The position numbers were made by a program, and so were the translations under genes. Source: Oscheius tipulae (lineage: Eukaryota > Nematoda > Chromadorea > Rhabditida > Rhabditidae). From it: a stretch of 64,000 nucleotides of DNA. The stretch's first letter is position 1, and each line of letters starts with the position of its first letter. A model generated the notes under the pieces. The model saw only the letters and a program-made list of their open reading frames with translations, did no database searches and was not told the origin of the DNA. The stretch covers positions 6,820,001 to 6,884,000 of the forward strand of contig JASJZH010000004.1 of the NCBI GenBank assembly GCA_037178975.1. The letters run 5' to 3'. This document shows positions 1 through 11,149 of this stretch, piece after piece.

Positions 1-611
1 AACGAAGTATCCGATGTGGGCTAATAACCACGAAGAACTTGGTCTAAAGTCTAAACAAATGTTTTCTGTGTTTGTATAAGTAACCACTGGAACTTTTCCG
101 GTATACCGAAATCCAGCAGAGGGTCTACTTTCTGTTTCAGTATACTATTCTGCTCGGAACACCGGACTACATTCTCGCAAAACAACATATAACTAGCCAT
201 CCAGTAACCTTGTTGAACAGCACTAACAGCTTTGTAAGCTTAACAAGTTGCATAAGAAATGTACAGTCACCTCAATTTAGAAAGTGTACCATGCATCATG
301 TCACATCTTTATAACACGCTTCATAGTGCTATTGCCTCCTCTAACGCGAATCTTCTCCTACCAGCACACGTTACTTTCCGAGAAGTCTCTCGAAGACTGC
401 CATCAATGATCTGTACACATCCGAATATTATGTTATCACTGAAAAAGAGACTTTTTCTAATCCGTTTAACCGATTAATCCCCCATATCCTCCCCTTTTTT
501 CGCACCTCCCACAATCTCTACACCTATTGAGACTGCTCAAACAGGTTCCATCTCATTTCCCTACACAATCTTACTCTTGATCATTTTCTATAAGTTTTTC
601 TTTGAAGATAC
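1..611. other. Intergenic, no gene supported
   Basis: Short chance reading frames only. The last 100 bases are pyrimidine-rich and lie just upstream of the secreted-protein gene, so this is probably its 5' flank. Confidence 0.5.
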
Positions 612-1922
612 ATGGAGAAGATGGGCCTGCTTCTGTTTCTACCACTTCTCGTTGTGGCTCTGAACCCTTACGAAGAGGAGATCATCACAAACCGTTGGAA
701 AAACACTGGATGGTTGTGGTGTGATTTGATCGAGGTCACCATCAAGAGCTTCGCCGTTCGGACCGGATTCCGTCTCCCTGATCAGGAAATCGAGGAACTG
801 ACTGTTCTCTGGGAGAAGAACCTTCCGGAATACCAGTATTCTGCTTCGTTTCCGACCAATGGAACGTTTGCTGAGATTGGTCACAGACGTTTTGACGCTT
901 TCAAAACCGGAATCTGCCAACTGTACAACACGAAGCATAAGCTCATCAACTTGGTCGCGAAGAAGTTTGCTCCAACTGCGGCCGACAAAGACATGGTGGG
1001 TTCACTCAGTATTAGGATTCGTTGCCATAAGAAGAGTGCAGTGGTAATTGTACCATGTGTGCTTTAAACGTATCAGTGTATAGCTGTAAAGCACTTATAT
1101 ACTTATAACTTTTGTAACTCTACATTTTTGAAGACGTGCTTATTGTGACTAATAAGACGCTGATTGAACTTGAAGTATGCACCATCACCTGCTACTTTTT
1201 TCATATTGGCAATACTTTTTACAGCTGCTCATGCGAAATCACATTGTGCTAGAATCTTCACATCCTTACATTTTAACTGATGAGGTGCAAATGTCGCAGC
1301 AAACTGGCCGTGCTTACTGCTTCCGCCTTCTTACTCCATACTCATTTTACACAAATAAGCAGTCCAAATTGGGATAGAGGATAGACATTGTCTGATTTAT
1401 GCTTTCCATAGGGGTGGGGCCCAAGCATACAACCTGAAATGAGGGACTTTGTTTTTTACTGCCACCAATTCTCCATCAACAAAATCTGTCTTCCTTGTTT
1501 TTCACGTCCGGAGAAGGGTGAGCTGAAGCGGATCTTATTTCATAGTCCCGAGTTAGAAGGGCTAATCGCGACTGTATATGGTAAAAGATGTAAACATCAG
1601 ATTAGCCGGAGGATTTCCCAGGACTAAGAATAGTCTTTTCGTGTGACTTGGACGATAAATAATCTTTTCAGATTCTCAAATATACGAAAGAACTGAGCTT
1701 GGGCGGAACTGTAACTCTCCTCCGCAAGGTGTTCATCCACCGTTCGCGTGACGAATGGCTCGAGATCGAGTCCCACTTCCAGGATCACGAATTCTTCACT
1801 TTTAAAACTGTAAGATCTGGGTCGCAAAGAGAGATATACAATCTTTTTAGACAAGGAGCGGTTTGAACTGTTTCCCGTACCTTCCGAAGATTCATGTGGA
1901 CAACTCTCTTCCCATCAACTGA
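612..1922 (+). CDS. Small secreted protein, family not recognised
   Basis: Three exons can be joined in phase: 612-995, 1672-1809 and 1851-1922, giving about 197 residues. The protein starts with a hydrophobic signal peptide (MEKMGLLLFLPLLVVAL) and then an acidic and aromatic segment, so it should be secreted. No domain is recognised. A stretch around residues 54-70 (LPDQEIEELTVLWEKNL) faintly recalls helix A of a globin, but the heme-pocket residues are not visible and I do not call it one. Intron 1 is unusually long for this window (676 nt); intron 2 is 41 nt. Both donors are GT and the acceptors are TTTTCAG and TTTTTAG. An extra exon inside intron 1 cannot be excluded. Confidence 0.6.
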
Positions 1923-2135
1923 AGTGTCATTCTCCTAATACGTTATCCCTCTGTCATCAGTCAAAGCTGGTAGAAACGAAACGAGCCCCGATCTCTTCTG
2001 TCTGTAGTTCTTCTTCACTCCCGTGTTCCTCAAATGCACTCTGATACCTCGCGAGAGACGCAATGAACAGATGTTGTTAGCTTTGTTCGGTACAGAGAGG
2101 AATCCTAAGCAACCAGAACTACACAAAGCTAGTAT

Positions 2136-3109
2136 GGGATAACACTATCAAAACACGACAGCAGGGCTTTTACGCCTGCAGCCAGGAAAAAATCGCTACA
2201 AATCCCAGTTCAAAGAATTGGGGCTCTGGATTAGAGCACTAGTCTTCCCTTACGCCCTGAGCGTTTCCAAGAACTATACTAAACACGGCTGTGGATTCAG
2301 TGGAAAGCCCTCAGAGCCTAGAAGACCGAGCCTGGACACGCCATCTTTCGACGGCTACTTTCAAGTGGCGGATTCATGAGCTAGCTGTCCAGATTGCAGT
2401 CTTTTCACCATGAAAAAACGCAAAAATTGAAGGTGGCGCTACTGTCCGCACTGTCTCTCTGTCTCTTATTGGAAAAGTAAAGGCTTTGATCTTAGAGAAG
2501 AGTCGAGGACGATGTTGCTGCGGGGAAGCTTCTGGTACACTTCGAAAGCGAAAAGCGAACGCAAGCCAAGTTACCACAAGTTTCTCGAATTTGTTTGTAG
2601 CTTTCCAATATCGTTGTAGTTTTGCTCTCGAAGCTTTTACTCTTCAAGGAACTTTTCTTCAGCACTGTCGTCTCTTATGAATCTTCCAGGTCAGTGATTC
2701 TACGTTCCCACAGAGAGACAGAGACAGTGCGAACAGTAGCACAACCCTCAATTTCCGCTTTTTGTCATAGTGAAGAGATTGCAATCTGGACAGCTAGCTC
2801 GTGAATCCGCCACTTGCAAGCAGCCGTCGAAAGATGGCATGTCATGTTTGGTATAGTTCTTGGAAATCCTCAGGCCGTAAGGGAAGGCTGATACTACTCT
2901 GATCCAGCGCCGAAATTCTTTCGAAGGTAGATAGATGGACAGAAGTGGAGACACTTTTTCTATGTAATTGTTGTTCGATGTTTTCAGGAAAGCGGGTCCA
3001 CCTGGACCAAATGAAGCAACGTTTGGATATTATGAGGCTGTCAGAAGATTATAGAAAAATAAGACTGTTTTGATCGAGTTTTGTTTTTTGATTGGCAAAC
3101 GTTATCCCA
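2136..3109. mobile_element. Candidate MITE-like element with large inverted arms
   Basis: The stretch from about 2205 to 2466 is an imperfect inverted repeat of about 2700 to 2932. For example, the dinucleotide-rich segment near 2375-2400 (gcggattcatgagctagctg) reappears as its complement near 2795-2812. The whole could be bounded by GGGATAACACT at 2136 and its complement-like ACGTTATCCCA at 3099-3109. No transposase frame is visible, so it would be non-autonomous. The outer limits are inferred; the inverted arms are seen directly. Confidence 0.55.
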
Positions 3110-3278
3110 AATTAGAGTTGATTTGTGTCGCAGACGGACGCCTTTTGTCAATAGCAAAGGTAGTATCTTTAAGTTGTTATTAAAAGAAGCAAATGCGAAA
3201 ATATGTGTTCTGTTCGCTAGAGACAAGTAACACTTCAAAGCACCACAAATACAGCCAGAGACACAGATTCGAGAGTCA

Positions 3279-4202
3279 TTAAATCTCTTCAGAGCGTTCT
3301 TGACAACTTCTTTGGGCTTCTTCCAGAAATCCGCGCTTCATTTCCCGTATAATGATGCCCATCAGTCTGTTCCAGCCAACTGTGGCCATGCATACTTTCG
3401 TGTTTACCATCAACCCGGGGTCGAACATGCTCTGAAGATTCTGAAGAGTTTGTGTTTGTCTTTTTCACTTACAAGGTTTGAGTCTATTGAGGAGACCGTG
3501 GAGAATTGTCGTGCACAGCGACGACGTTGGTGTGTGATGATTTGATCGACCGTTACTTTCTTGAAGACTAGCCACAGATCAGCTCCGAAGTTCACTCCTC
3601 TGGAAATAGTTGTTAACAAAAGAAACTCAAGTAGCTCTGAGTTTTGTTTTGATATGGAACGAATATTACAATGTGTCTCATCTGAACTCACTTGAAGTAG
3701 TGAATCTGTCCAATTTTCCTGGCCATACAGTAGACTGCCTCATCGGAACAGAATCCCAAAGACGCTACGACAGTGTCCAGAAAGTTTTGGATTCTTTGTG
3801 CCTGGAACCGATTCACTGTGAGTTTTTAAGAAAAGCAGTTTACCTGCAACATGAAGGCATTGTTGGCTAGAAGCTCGTGATCTTTCAGTGTCGCCTCGAT
3901 TCCATAGTACTCGCCGAATTTGGGCTTCTTGTCGAGAAGTGTATACAGGATTCTTTTGCCTATTTCCACGTGTCGGGCTCTAAAATCTTTGTAACCAAAA
4001 AATTAGCTCAAACTCACTTTGCCCAGGACTCTTTGATGGCAGTGGTCTCGTTTTCCGACAGCTCCGAATGGTGTCTTCTGTGCGGAAAACATCGTTTGAA
4101 GAATCTGCGTACGACGTACATCTCAGGTCTGATGAAAAGATACAAACTGGGTGCAGAAAAATAAAGAAGGGAAGAGGATGAGCGGAACAGACTAATGTGC
4201 AT
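3279..4202 (-). CDS. Globin (nematode globin family)
   Basis: Five exons join in phase on the minus strand: 4202-4018, 3979-3844, 3801-3692, 3599-3473 and 3431-3279, for 236 residues. Helix A reads ENETTAIKESWAK. The E-helix reads NAFMLQAQRIQNFLD, which places Gln at the distal E7 position, as in several nematode globins. The F-helix region ARKIGQIHYF keeps the proximal His, and GVNFGADLWLVFK is the typical G-helix entry. An N-terminal extension of about 45 residues precedes the fold; Met codons inside it could also be starts. Intron phases (2,0,2,0) match those of the globin at 7043-7957 exactly, so the two are paralogues. Expected role is O2 binding or redox chemistry, often in neurons. The gene is an isolated minus-strand unit. 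Confidence 0.88.
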
Positions 4203-5361
4203 TTCCGTCGAAAAATTTCTCTGGAAGGAGCCAAAATAGAAGAGTCTGGGCTCATTACGTGATTTCGAGCAGGGAAGAGATCGCCTGATTTGGAGATCCG
4301 AAAACTATCGCTTCAGTTATTTGGCTAATATTTATTTTAAGTTGCAATAAGATTGGGACAAATTCGAATCACGACTCGGATTACAGAAGCAGTGGAAGTA
4401 GCTAATGTGTGTTGCTCTAACGGCCAAAGAAAGCATCAGGGAGCGGTCACTCGGTCATACGGGAAATACAACTACGGAAATGGCATCTGCTCGACTAAAC
4501 TTTCTGAGAATGTGAGTCAATCTTGTTCTTGTTTGTTCACAAGAATGATGAATTAAGTTTGTACGTGTTGTTGTGGAAAGTACACAACAGCGTTCTCAGG
4601 GACCAGTCTACACATGTACTCAAAAATGTTGAGACCGAAGGGAACAGAGTGACACTACCTAAAGAGTATCAGCCTGTTGAATCCCAATAGATGCCCAAAC
4701 CGTAGAAAAAGCTCAACTGATATCATTTTACTTCTTCATCGATGAGTCTGTTACGAGAAAGTATATCGACCGAGGTCCAGTTGTCTGCTGCAGAATAGAG
4801 CTTCTAACTATTTTCTCGGTCAGTTGGTCATGTATTTTCGTAAGTAGATATTTACAAAGTAGCATATTCAAGCAAATAAACGTAGAACTGAAGAACTGTA
4901 GACAGAATGCAAGACTGACATTTACTTGTTTGTACAAGCGACGGTTTAGCCAGCTGCCTTGTTCGAGAGGGCTAGTATCCCTGTTCACTGTTACAAAGTA
5001 CTACTTTTTTGTATCAATATGTTGTATGAAACCAATCAGTTAATGTTCCGTTCTTGAACTATGCTTGTTTAGCCAATGAAAATCAAACCAGCTGTCAACC
5101 GATCTCTTCAAAAATTCCGGAAGCATTAAGATGGCCATTGACCACCGAACTTCCCCCTACTTCGATAATATCATCGTTCAAGCCCTCAACTGAAAAACGA
5201 TAGGAGAATAGCCGCCAAACGATTCAATTAATCTCTAACCAGACTCCTCTGGTCAGGAAATCATACTCATTTGCACACCGCGTCCTCTAGCCTTTCCGCT
5301 CGACTTCTTGTTCATCAGATGAGTTCGAGAAACATCCTCTGAGCTCCCATTAAACGGTCAA
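4203..5361. other. Divergent intergenic region between globin and 7TM receptor
   Basis: The minus-strand globin and the plus-strand receptor are divergently transcribed from here. Only chance frames are seen. This should hold both promoters. Confidence 0.5.
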
Positions 5362-6829
5362 ATGCACGTCGGAACCTATACGACAATCCTTCATGTACTA
5401 TCCGCCGTATCCGTATCCCTAGCTCTTATTGGGATCTACTGTGTGTTGAGAGTAAGAGTCAAGGCGATGTCACCAACTTATAGACGGTTATTGTTTATGT
5501 ATCTAGTATTGTGAGTTACGACAAAGTCATTGCAGCTGCTGTGGTTTAGATCGCTTCTTGCCGAGCTCTCTCACACGATATTCTTCACTCCGGTCATTTT
5601 GGCACCTCTTATGGCAGGATACAACGAGGGAATCTTATCTTTTCTACCTCCTATCTTACAGTATACCCTGTGGTTGGGGTTCTCTGTTGGTAAGACACTT
5701 GTTCTCTTTCTCTCACGACTGAAAGTGCAATCAGGTCAAAGTTCAGGGCAAGAACTCGAGTTTAACCGGTAGGAACTGATAATCTTGAATGCGGAAACTG
5801 CTCGATCAGAGCAGACTCTTGTGACTCTGTCCCGAATTTCGGTATCAGGTTCAAAGAGAGATTTGATGTAGAAGCACTTCCTTGACTGTCAGAAAAGTCT
5901 GGCATGTTTTCCATACCTGTCTGTTCTTGGAATGGCCGTCCCAATTGATGACCTGTTGACAGAAGTGTCAGCCAATCTGGTTATAAGCCTCCAAACTTAT
6001 TATCTCGTTCAAAAGCTAAAAAAAGTTTTCAGGAAGCGCCATGGTAATGGAACTACAATTCCACTTCCGGTTCAACACTCTCCTCTCGACCTACAACCCA
6101 CTCTACCTATCAATGAACTCACTTAGAAAACTTCACTTTTTCTTCATATTCTACGTCTTGTTCACTGCCATTCAAGTCTACTTTTCCTTTTCCGACTCCC
6201 CGGTCATACGGTTTGAACTCAGCAAAAAGTATCCTGCTCTGCGGACAGAACTGCTTCTCCCGCAAACTATAGCTATCTCCCCGGAGTTTTCGCGCTACGC
6301 TTCCTTTTTCTACTACTACTCAACGACTTCAATAGCCCTGCACGGAGCCATCATCATCTCCATGATCACCTACTGTTATATGAGATTGGCCAGTGGGACA
6401 AGTACCTTGTCGACAGCCACAAAGAAAACAGCGAAATACTACTTAAAAAGTCTGATTTTGCAGTTTTCTGTTCATTCTATAGCCCTCTATGGTCCTTTCG
6501 TGCTCATGTTCTATATCCAGTACATGTTCCAAATACTGAATAGAGGTAACTTTGGATAGTTTTGATCATGAAGAGCTACAGATATAACAAACGTCGGCAT
6601 GGTCTGTGTATCTCTTCATGGTTCATGCAGTATTTTGACCATGTTAATAATGATAACTCAATACCGAGACAGGATATTACGGGTCCTTACGTGTAAAGGA
6701 CCGCCTCCAGAAAGTAAGTTCAATTTGCTACTGTCTGCAATAACCGTAGCACCCTCAGAATGGACCATCACGAGGAATTCGAAATTCACCTCGAAGGTAG
6801 CCTTCCTCTCAATCAGAAATGGTCAATAA
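5362..6829 (+). CDS. Serpentine 7TM chemoreceptor, Srh-like
   Basis: Exons 5362-5510, 5550-5689, 6033-6545, 6582-6713 and 6750-6829 join in phase to about 337 residues. The product has seven hydrophobic segments. The last transmembrane segment carries SLHGSCSILTMLIMITQYR, close to the H-G-x-x-S-T-L-x-M-L...PYR signature of the nematode Srh class. Intron 2 (343 nt) contains only shadow frames. The cytoplasmic tail is short, with a basic stretch after the last helix. Expected location is the ciliary membrane of chemosensory neurons. The subfamily call (Srh versus Sri or Str) is an inference from that one motif. Confidence 0.8.
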
Positions 6830-7042
6830 AGAATTAGACAAAGCTTGTGTTAAAGAGAAAGAAGGAAGTGTTGAAAAGAGGGTGAAGGCGTCTAAGACCA
6901 GAAAAGCCGTGATGTCTTCTTCTAATTTCTCGGTAAGGACATTACATACAGCTTAGGGTAAAGACGCCCTTCTAATTAACTCCCACCATCAGGACAATTC
7001 TCTTTTGATTCTCACGTCTGTCTCGAGTCAACACTCTCGAAC

Positions 7043-7957
7043 ATGTTCTACTGGCTGTGCGGTCTGGTCAAAAAGGAGAGGAAGAACAGAGAGACTCTCT
7101 CAGATCTGGAAATCAGAGCTGTCAAGGACTCTTGGAATAGGTTTGTACTATTTTCACTACAGAAAGTACCGAGTTAAGGGCCAAAAAGCGAGGTCAGCTT
7201 GGACAGAACATATTCAAGAGTCTCATCGAGCTAAAGCCGTCGATCAAGACCTATTTCAACATAACTGTCGAAGACGGTGACTCCGCAAGTCTGGTTAAGT
7301 GCAAAGAGTTTCAAGCACACGTGAGTATCTTTTTATAATGGGAAATACAGGTTTTAGGCGGCAAGGATGGAGAACTTTCTTGACTTGTCTGTTGGAGCGC
7401 TAGGATGCGGATCAATCTCGTCTGTTGGGAACATGGCTCATCGGGTGGGATCTGTTCATTTCTACAGGTATAGAATTGACAAAACCGAGAGTGACGATAG
7501 GTTGAAAAGAGTTTGAAATAGCTTGTTCTCGAAGCCTCTGGAAGACTCAGATCATCGGACGAATGATGCAGAAATAAGGCTTCTCAAGTAATTGCTGCCC
7601 CACCGATAATCGGCCAAGAGCGAAAGATTCTCCTGACTTTCAGAGGCGTCAACTTCGGAGCTGACAACTGGCTCGCCTTCAAGAAGGCTATCATCGAATG
7701 CATTCTCCATTCTACTTCACGGGTCAATCTGGGAACAATGAGACGCGAAGAGGTGTTTTTTTTCCCAACAACCAAAAGTAGTACAACTTCCTGTTCAGAG
7801 CTTCCTAATGCTCCAAATCAATGGGATCTTTCTGACACCGTCTGTTGCCGCCGTAGCCTGGGAAAAGTTCATGGGCTATGTGATTCGTGAGATGAAAAAG
7901 GGTTTCTTGGATGAGGCGTGCAGAAATTGCAGAGAAGACAGTCGAGAATTCATTTAA
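7043..7957 (+). CDS. Globin (paralogue of the minus-strand globin)
   Basis: Exons 7043-7140, 7179-7320, 7358-7467, 7644-7752 and 7799-7957 join to about 205 residues. Helix A reads LSDLEIRAVKDSWNR. The E-helix FQAHAARMENFLD carries His at E7, whereas the neighbour has Gln. The F-helix reads GSVHFYRGVNFGADNW with the proximal His. The tail REMKKGFLDEACRNC matches REMKRGFLEEAQRSC of the 3279-4202 gene. The start chosen (MFYWLCGLV) is the first in-frame ATG after a CAG acceptor; a longer N-terminus from an upstream exon is possible. The 3' end lies 29 bp from the end of the convergent receptor gene, so the UTRs must overlap. Confidence 0.87.
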
Positions 7958-7986
7958 GAAGAAAAACTTTATTTGATCACAGTTAG

Positions 7987-9339
7987 CTAATTTGCCAGGA
8001 GCTGAAGTGCTGCGAAGCCGATACTTAAGGAATGAATATATAAAAGCGGAATCAGTCTCTCTGTACCTTTCTATTGCGTGTGTTGTTAACGGAATACCCA
8101 TTCGACAGAAAAACTTCCACAGGCGGTGATCCAGTAGATCTTCGACCTATAGATCTTATTAGAAAAATCAGTAGGCATTTCTCACCTGCGGAAGCCAGCA
8201 AAGTGTCGAAGCCAGCCAAAATATGTTCTGTACCGCAAGTTGTATACAGAGTCTGTAATTGATCTTCTGTTTGAACTTCTTCAGATTGTTCATCGACTGC
8301 TTTTTCTGAAGTTTCTCGTTTTCCAAAAATAAGAGAGGAAACCAACTCGAGCGACTAGAATCACATATAGTGTGAAAAAGTTGACAGAGATGGAAAATAT
8401 TTGAAGAGGGATCATGAAACACTTGGCTATCCATACGTCGAAGTCTTCGCATTCCTTGGTCACATACTCCAGATGAAGACTTTCTGTGTGGAAGTAGACG
8501 AAACAGCCCTGGTAGAGACGGAATAGCCAGAAAATGAAGGCTGAGCAGGTGCATCCAGCCATCAAGTACTGAATTTTTTGTGTGAAACTTAGGAAAAGAC
8601 GCTCACCTTAACATTGGTTGAGCTAAAGACACAGCGGTAGGCATGAGGAAAACTCACAGCCATTTGTCGTTTGACCGACAAGATAGCCTCGATGGGAGTA
8701 AGGGCATACCAGGAGATGAGGGAAATTTTTGAGAAAGTTGTGGAGATGTTGTAATGGAAGAGGAAACATCTGAAAGAGACAAATGGTACAGACCCCAGCC
8801 ATTTCTATCTCATACAATTGACTGACAGATTCTTTGACTTGATGACTCTATGTCTACTCACAGAAAATAAGAAAGCCAAACACTTTGCAACACAATTTGA
8901 CTCTTGGTACTGTGACTAGCGCGACAAATAATGAGATCTCTCTTACAACGCTTACAATTGATCTTCTAGCCAAACCGCGAGTGTAGAAAACTCACAGTAG
9001 AGTAATGGTTCCACAATAGGGACCATAAATGATGGCATTGCACAGATGAAAGACACTCCTCGTTGTACAGATTCCAGTGAACGAGGTCCGATTCTTTGGT
9101 CGAAAGATAAACAAAAGTATTGTATATAGGGAACAGAAGAATGTGATAAGAGCTAACTGAAACTGATCTCGATTCAAAGTCAAAAATAAATCTACCGCGA
9201 AAAGAACGAAGCAGGCGATCCAAGGAGCGAGTCTGTCCATGAATAGCGAAGTGAAGGTTCTCTGAGAAGGATTCTTTTTGCGAGAGAGACAGCATTGATC
9301 ATTTGGAGAAAAGAAGGAGAGTTCTGATGAGTCAGGCAC
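7987..9339 (-). CDS. Serpentine 7TM chemoreceptor, subfamily uncertain
   Basis: At least five exons on the minus strand encode a multi-pass membrane protein. Visible hydrophobic segments include WIACFVLFAVDLFLTL, LALITFFCSLYTILLFIF and FSISVNFFTLYVILVA. A conserved-looking intracellular stretch LSVKRQMAVSFPHAYRC precedes the fifth helix. The C-terminal exons reach a stop at 7987-7989 through phase-compatible introns (39 and 44 nt). Alternative starts exist at 9339 and at the Met before DRLAPW about 33 codons later. The nematode chemoreceptor superfamily is clear from topology and context; I could not assign a named class. The gene is convergent with the plus-strand globin. Confidence 0.7.
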
Positions 9340-10342
9340 GTGTAAAAGGAGTGCGACTACAGAATTGAAAATTTTTTAAGATTTCGTTGTAAATATTTTC
9401 TGATGGAATCCGTATTCTTGTATCCGGGGTTGACCAGGACATTGACATGTACTCGATTGGACTGTAAATGAAGAAGTGAAAATCATAACCTGATGATTAA
9501 GAACTACACTAGATTCCTGCAAAAGATTTAAACAGAAAGAACAGTGAGGCAAAGATCCATCTCATACTTTTCCGCTACATCTGAGCCGAACAAGCCGAGT
9601 TCAAATAAACAGCTCCAATCTCATCTGACGAAGAAAATAGTCCCGGAAAAAACTCGAAATGAAGGGAATCAGTTGAAATCCAACGAGAGCTTCCTTATTT
9701 CTGTCTGGCTTTGCACAAGTGCTAATGTGATCGCGACAATGAAATTCCATAAGCAACATTAAGAGTTTGTGATTGGATTTATGCAGACATCGAGGGCAAA
9801 AAAGTCAATGAGTTGGTATAAAATGGGAGTAGGAGCTGGAAGTGTACACTTTGTGAACTATTTATTTCCTTCTGACTAAGTATACGTAAGCGGGAGAAAA
9901 AGATGACATTAATTAGGCCAAGAAGATATTATGTCAATTTTGTCCTGCAGTTCAATTTTACTAAAAGGCGTATGATTCAGAGGCGAGGTGAGGTGGGAGG
10001 CTGCGATCGCTTCGAAATAAACGTGAAAGAGGAAGGAAGGCTCTATTCATACGCAATGCTCAAAAGGAACTGATTGATTGACGCTATTCTTTAAAAATAG
10101 CAGAAAAAAAACAGCACAACGGCTGCGATCGGATATCAATTTTGAGACAGTCATTAAGGTAATTAGTGCAGGCGGCTAGGATGACGAGCAGGGACACTTA
10201 CGCACCAACAAGGCAATTTTTGGTTAGGGAGACGTCTGCAAAATGGAAGTTCTTCTTTGTTTCAGTTTGGACACTTGAACAGACAATGAGTGCCGTGATT
10301 TTCAATCGCGATAAAAAACAACTGTAAAAGCAAAAAGATTCC
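9340..10342. other. Intergenic, no gene supported
   Basis: Contains A/T-rich and purine-rich tracts and short chance frames. It should include the promoter of the minus-strand receptor. Confidence 0.5.
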
Positions 10343-10414
10343 TGCCTCATGCTGGAATCGAACCAGCGACCTTCTGTTTACTAGACAGACGCTCTGCCAC
10401 TGAGCCAATGAGGC
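10343..10414 (-). tRNA. tRNA-Thr (anticodon AGU)
   Basis: The reverse complement folds as a 72-nt cloverleaf: acceptor stem GCCTCAT/ATGAGGC, D arm GCTC-AGTGGCA-GAGC, anticodon arm TCTGT-CTAGTAA-ACAGA with anticodon AGT, variable loop AGGTC, and T arm GCTGG-TTCGATT-CCAGC, with discriminator A. No intron. Internal A-box (GGCTCAGTGG) and B-box (GGTTCGATTCC) promoters are intact. On the minus strand a T tract (TTTTTGCTTTT) follows and may act as pol III terminator. Confidence 0.96.
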
Positions 10415-11149
10415 GACGCTTATGGGATACAGTGCAAACAACGCTAGCAGAGCTGGGAACATTAGGAACGAACTGTTCGCATAATTAATCTCTTGAGCAC
10501 AACTTAAACATATAAACAAAAATTCTCTGGATGACTAGCCGTAGTCAGAAGACTTTCCTCTCACACTGAATGTGAACCGCCTGTGAGACGGAATACAAGT
10601 GAGACATCTGTCTGTTTTGAGGCAAAGGTCTTTTCTTAGTAGTGGGAATATTTTCAAGAGAAAACGAAAGAGAACTTTGTAGTGATTAGGGAATATCGAA
10701 ACATTTCAGAAGGAACAATTAGCGGTTTTGTATCTACTACTTCTACTTGAAAAATGAATATGAGAACTAATGACAGATCGTGATTAAAAAGGGTTGTAAG
10801 AATAACACCTACCTAACTCTACGAAAGTTCCCAGAAATCACGGGTTTTCTAGATGATAGGATAGCGGAATTCTCAAAGAACAAGCGGTGACAAAACGAAA
10901 AATTCAAAACAAGATCATCGCAGCCGAGTGAACTCATTAAGCAGAGCTCGAGACCCAAACAAGTTAATGTTTTTGCAGACAAGTCAGAGAGCCTGAGAAC
11001 TGTTTAAATGCGACACTGCGCTTTTTCTCTTGTAAACAAGACACACGCGTTTTGAAGTGAATCTGATGAGAGGCTGCTCGAGAGATTTATTAGCTGTGTA
11101 TAGATACGATGAATCATGTCGAGAAAAGAGACAAAGGAGACCGTAGAGA
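10415..11149. other. Intergenic, no gene supported
   Basis: No convincing exon on either strand. It includes the 5' flank of the tRNA gene and the 3' flank of the fucosyltransferase-like gene. Confidence 0.5.

Noticed and set aside
612-1922. Interpretation of the first gene as a third globin
   Set aside because: Only the helix-A-like stretch is suggestive; the E7 and F8 heme residues are not visible and the protein has a signal peptide.
5506-5535. A 30-nt micro-intron in the Srh-like receptor gene
   Set aside because: An alternative junction with a consensus GTGAGT donor gives a 39-nt intron that keeps the frame and the helix, so no unusually small intron is needed.
7141-7166. A 22-26-nt micro-intron in the plus-strand globin
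   Set aside because: Using the AG at 7177-7178 gives a 38-nt intron in phase, matching the intron place and phase of the paralogue.
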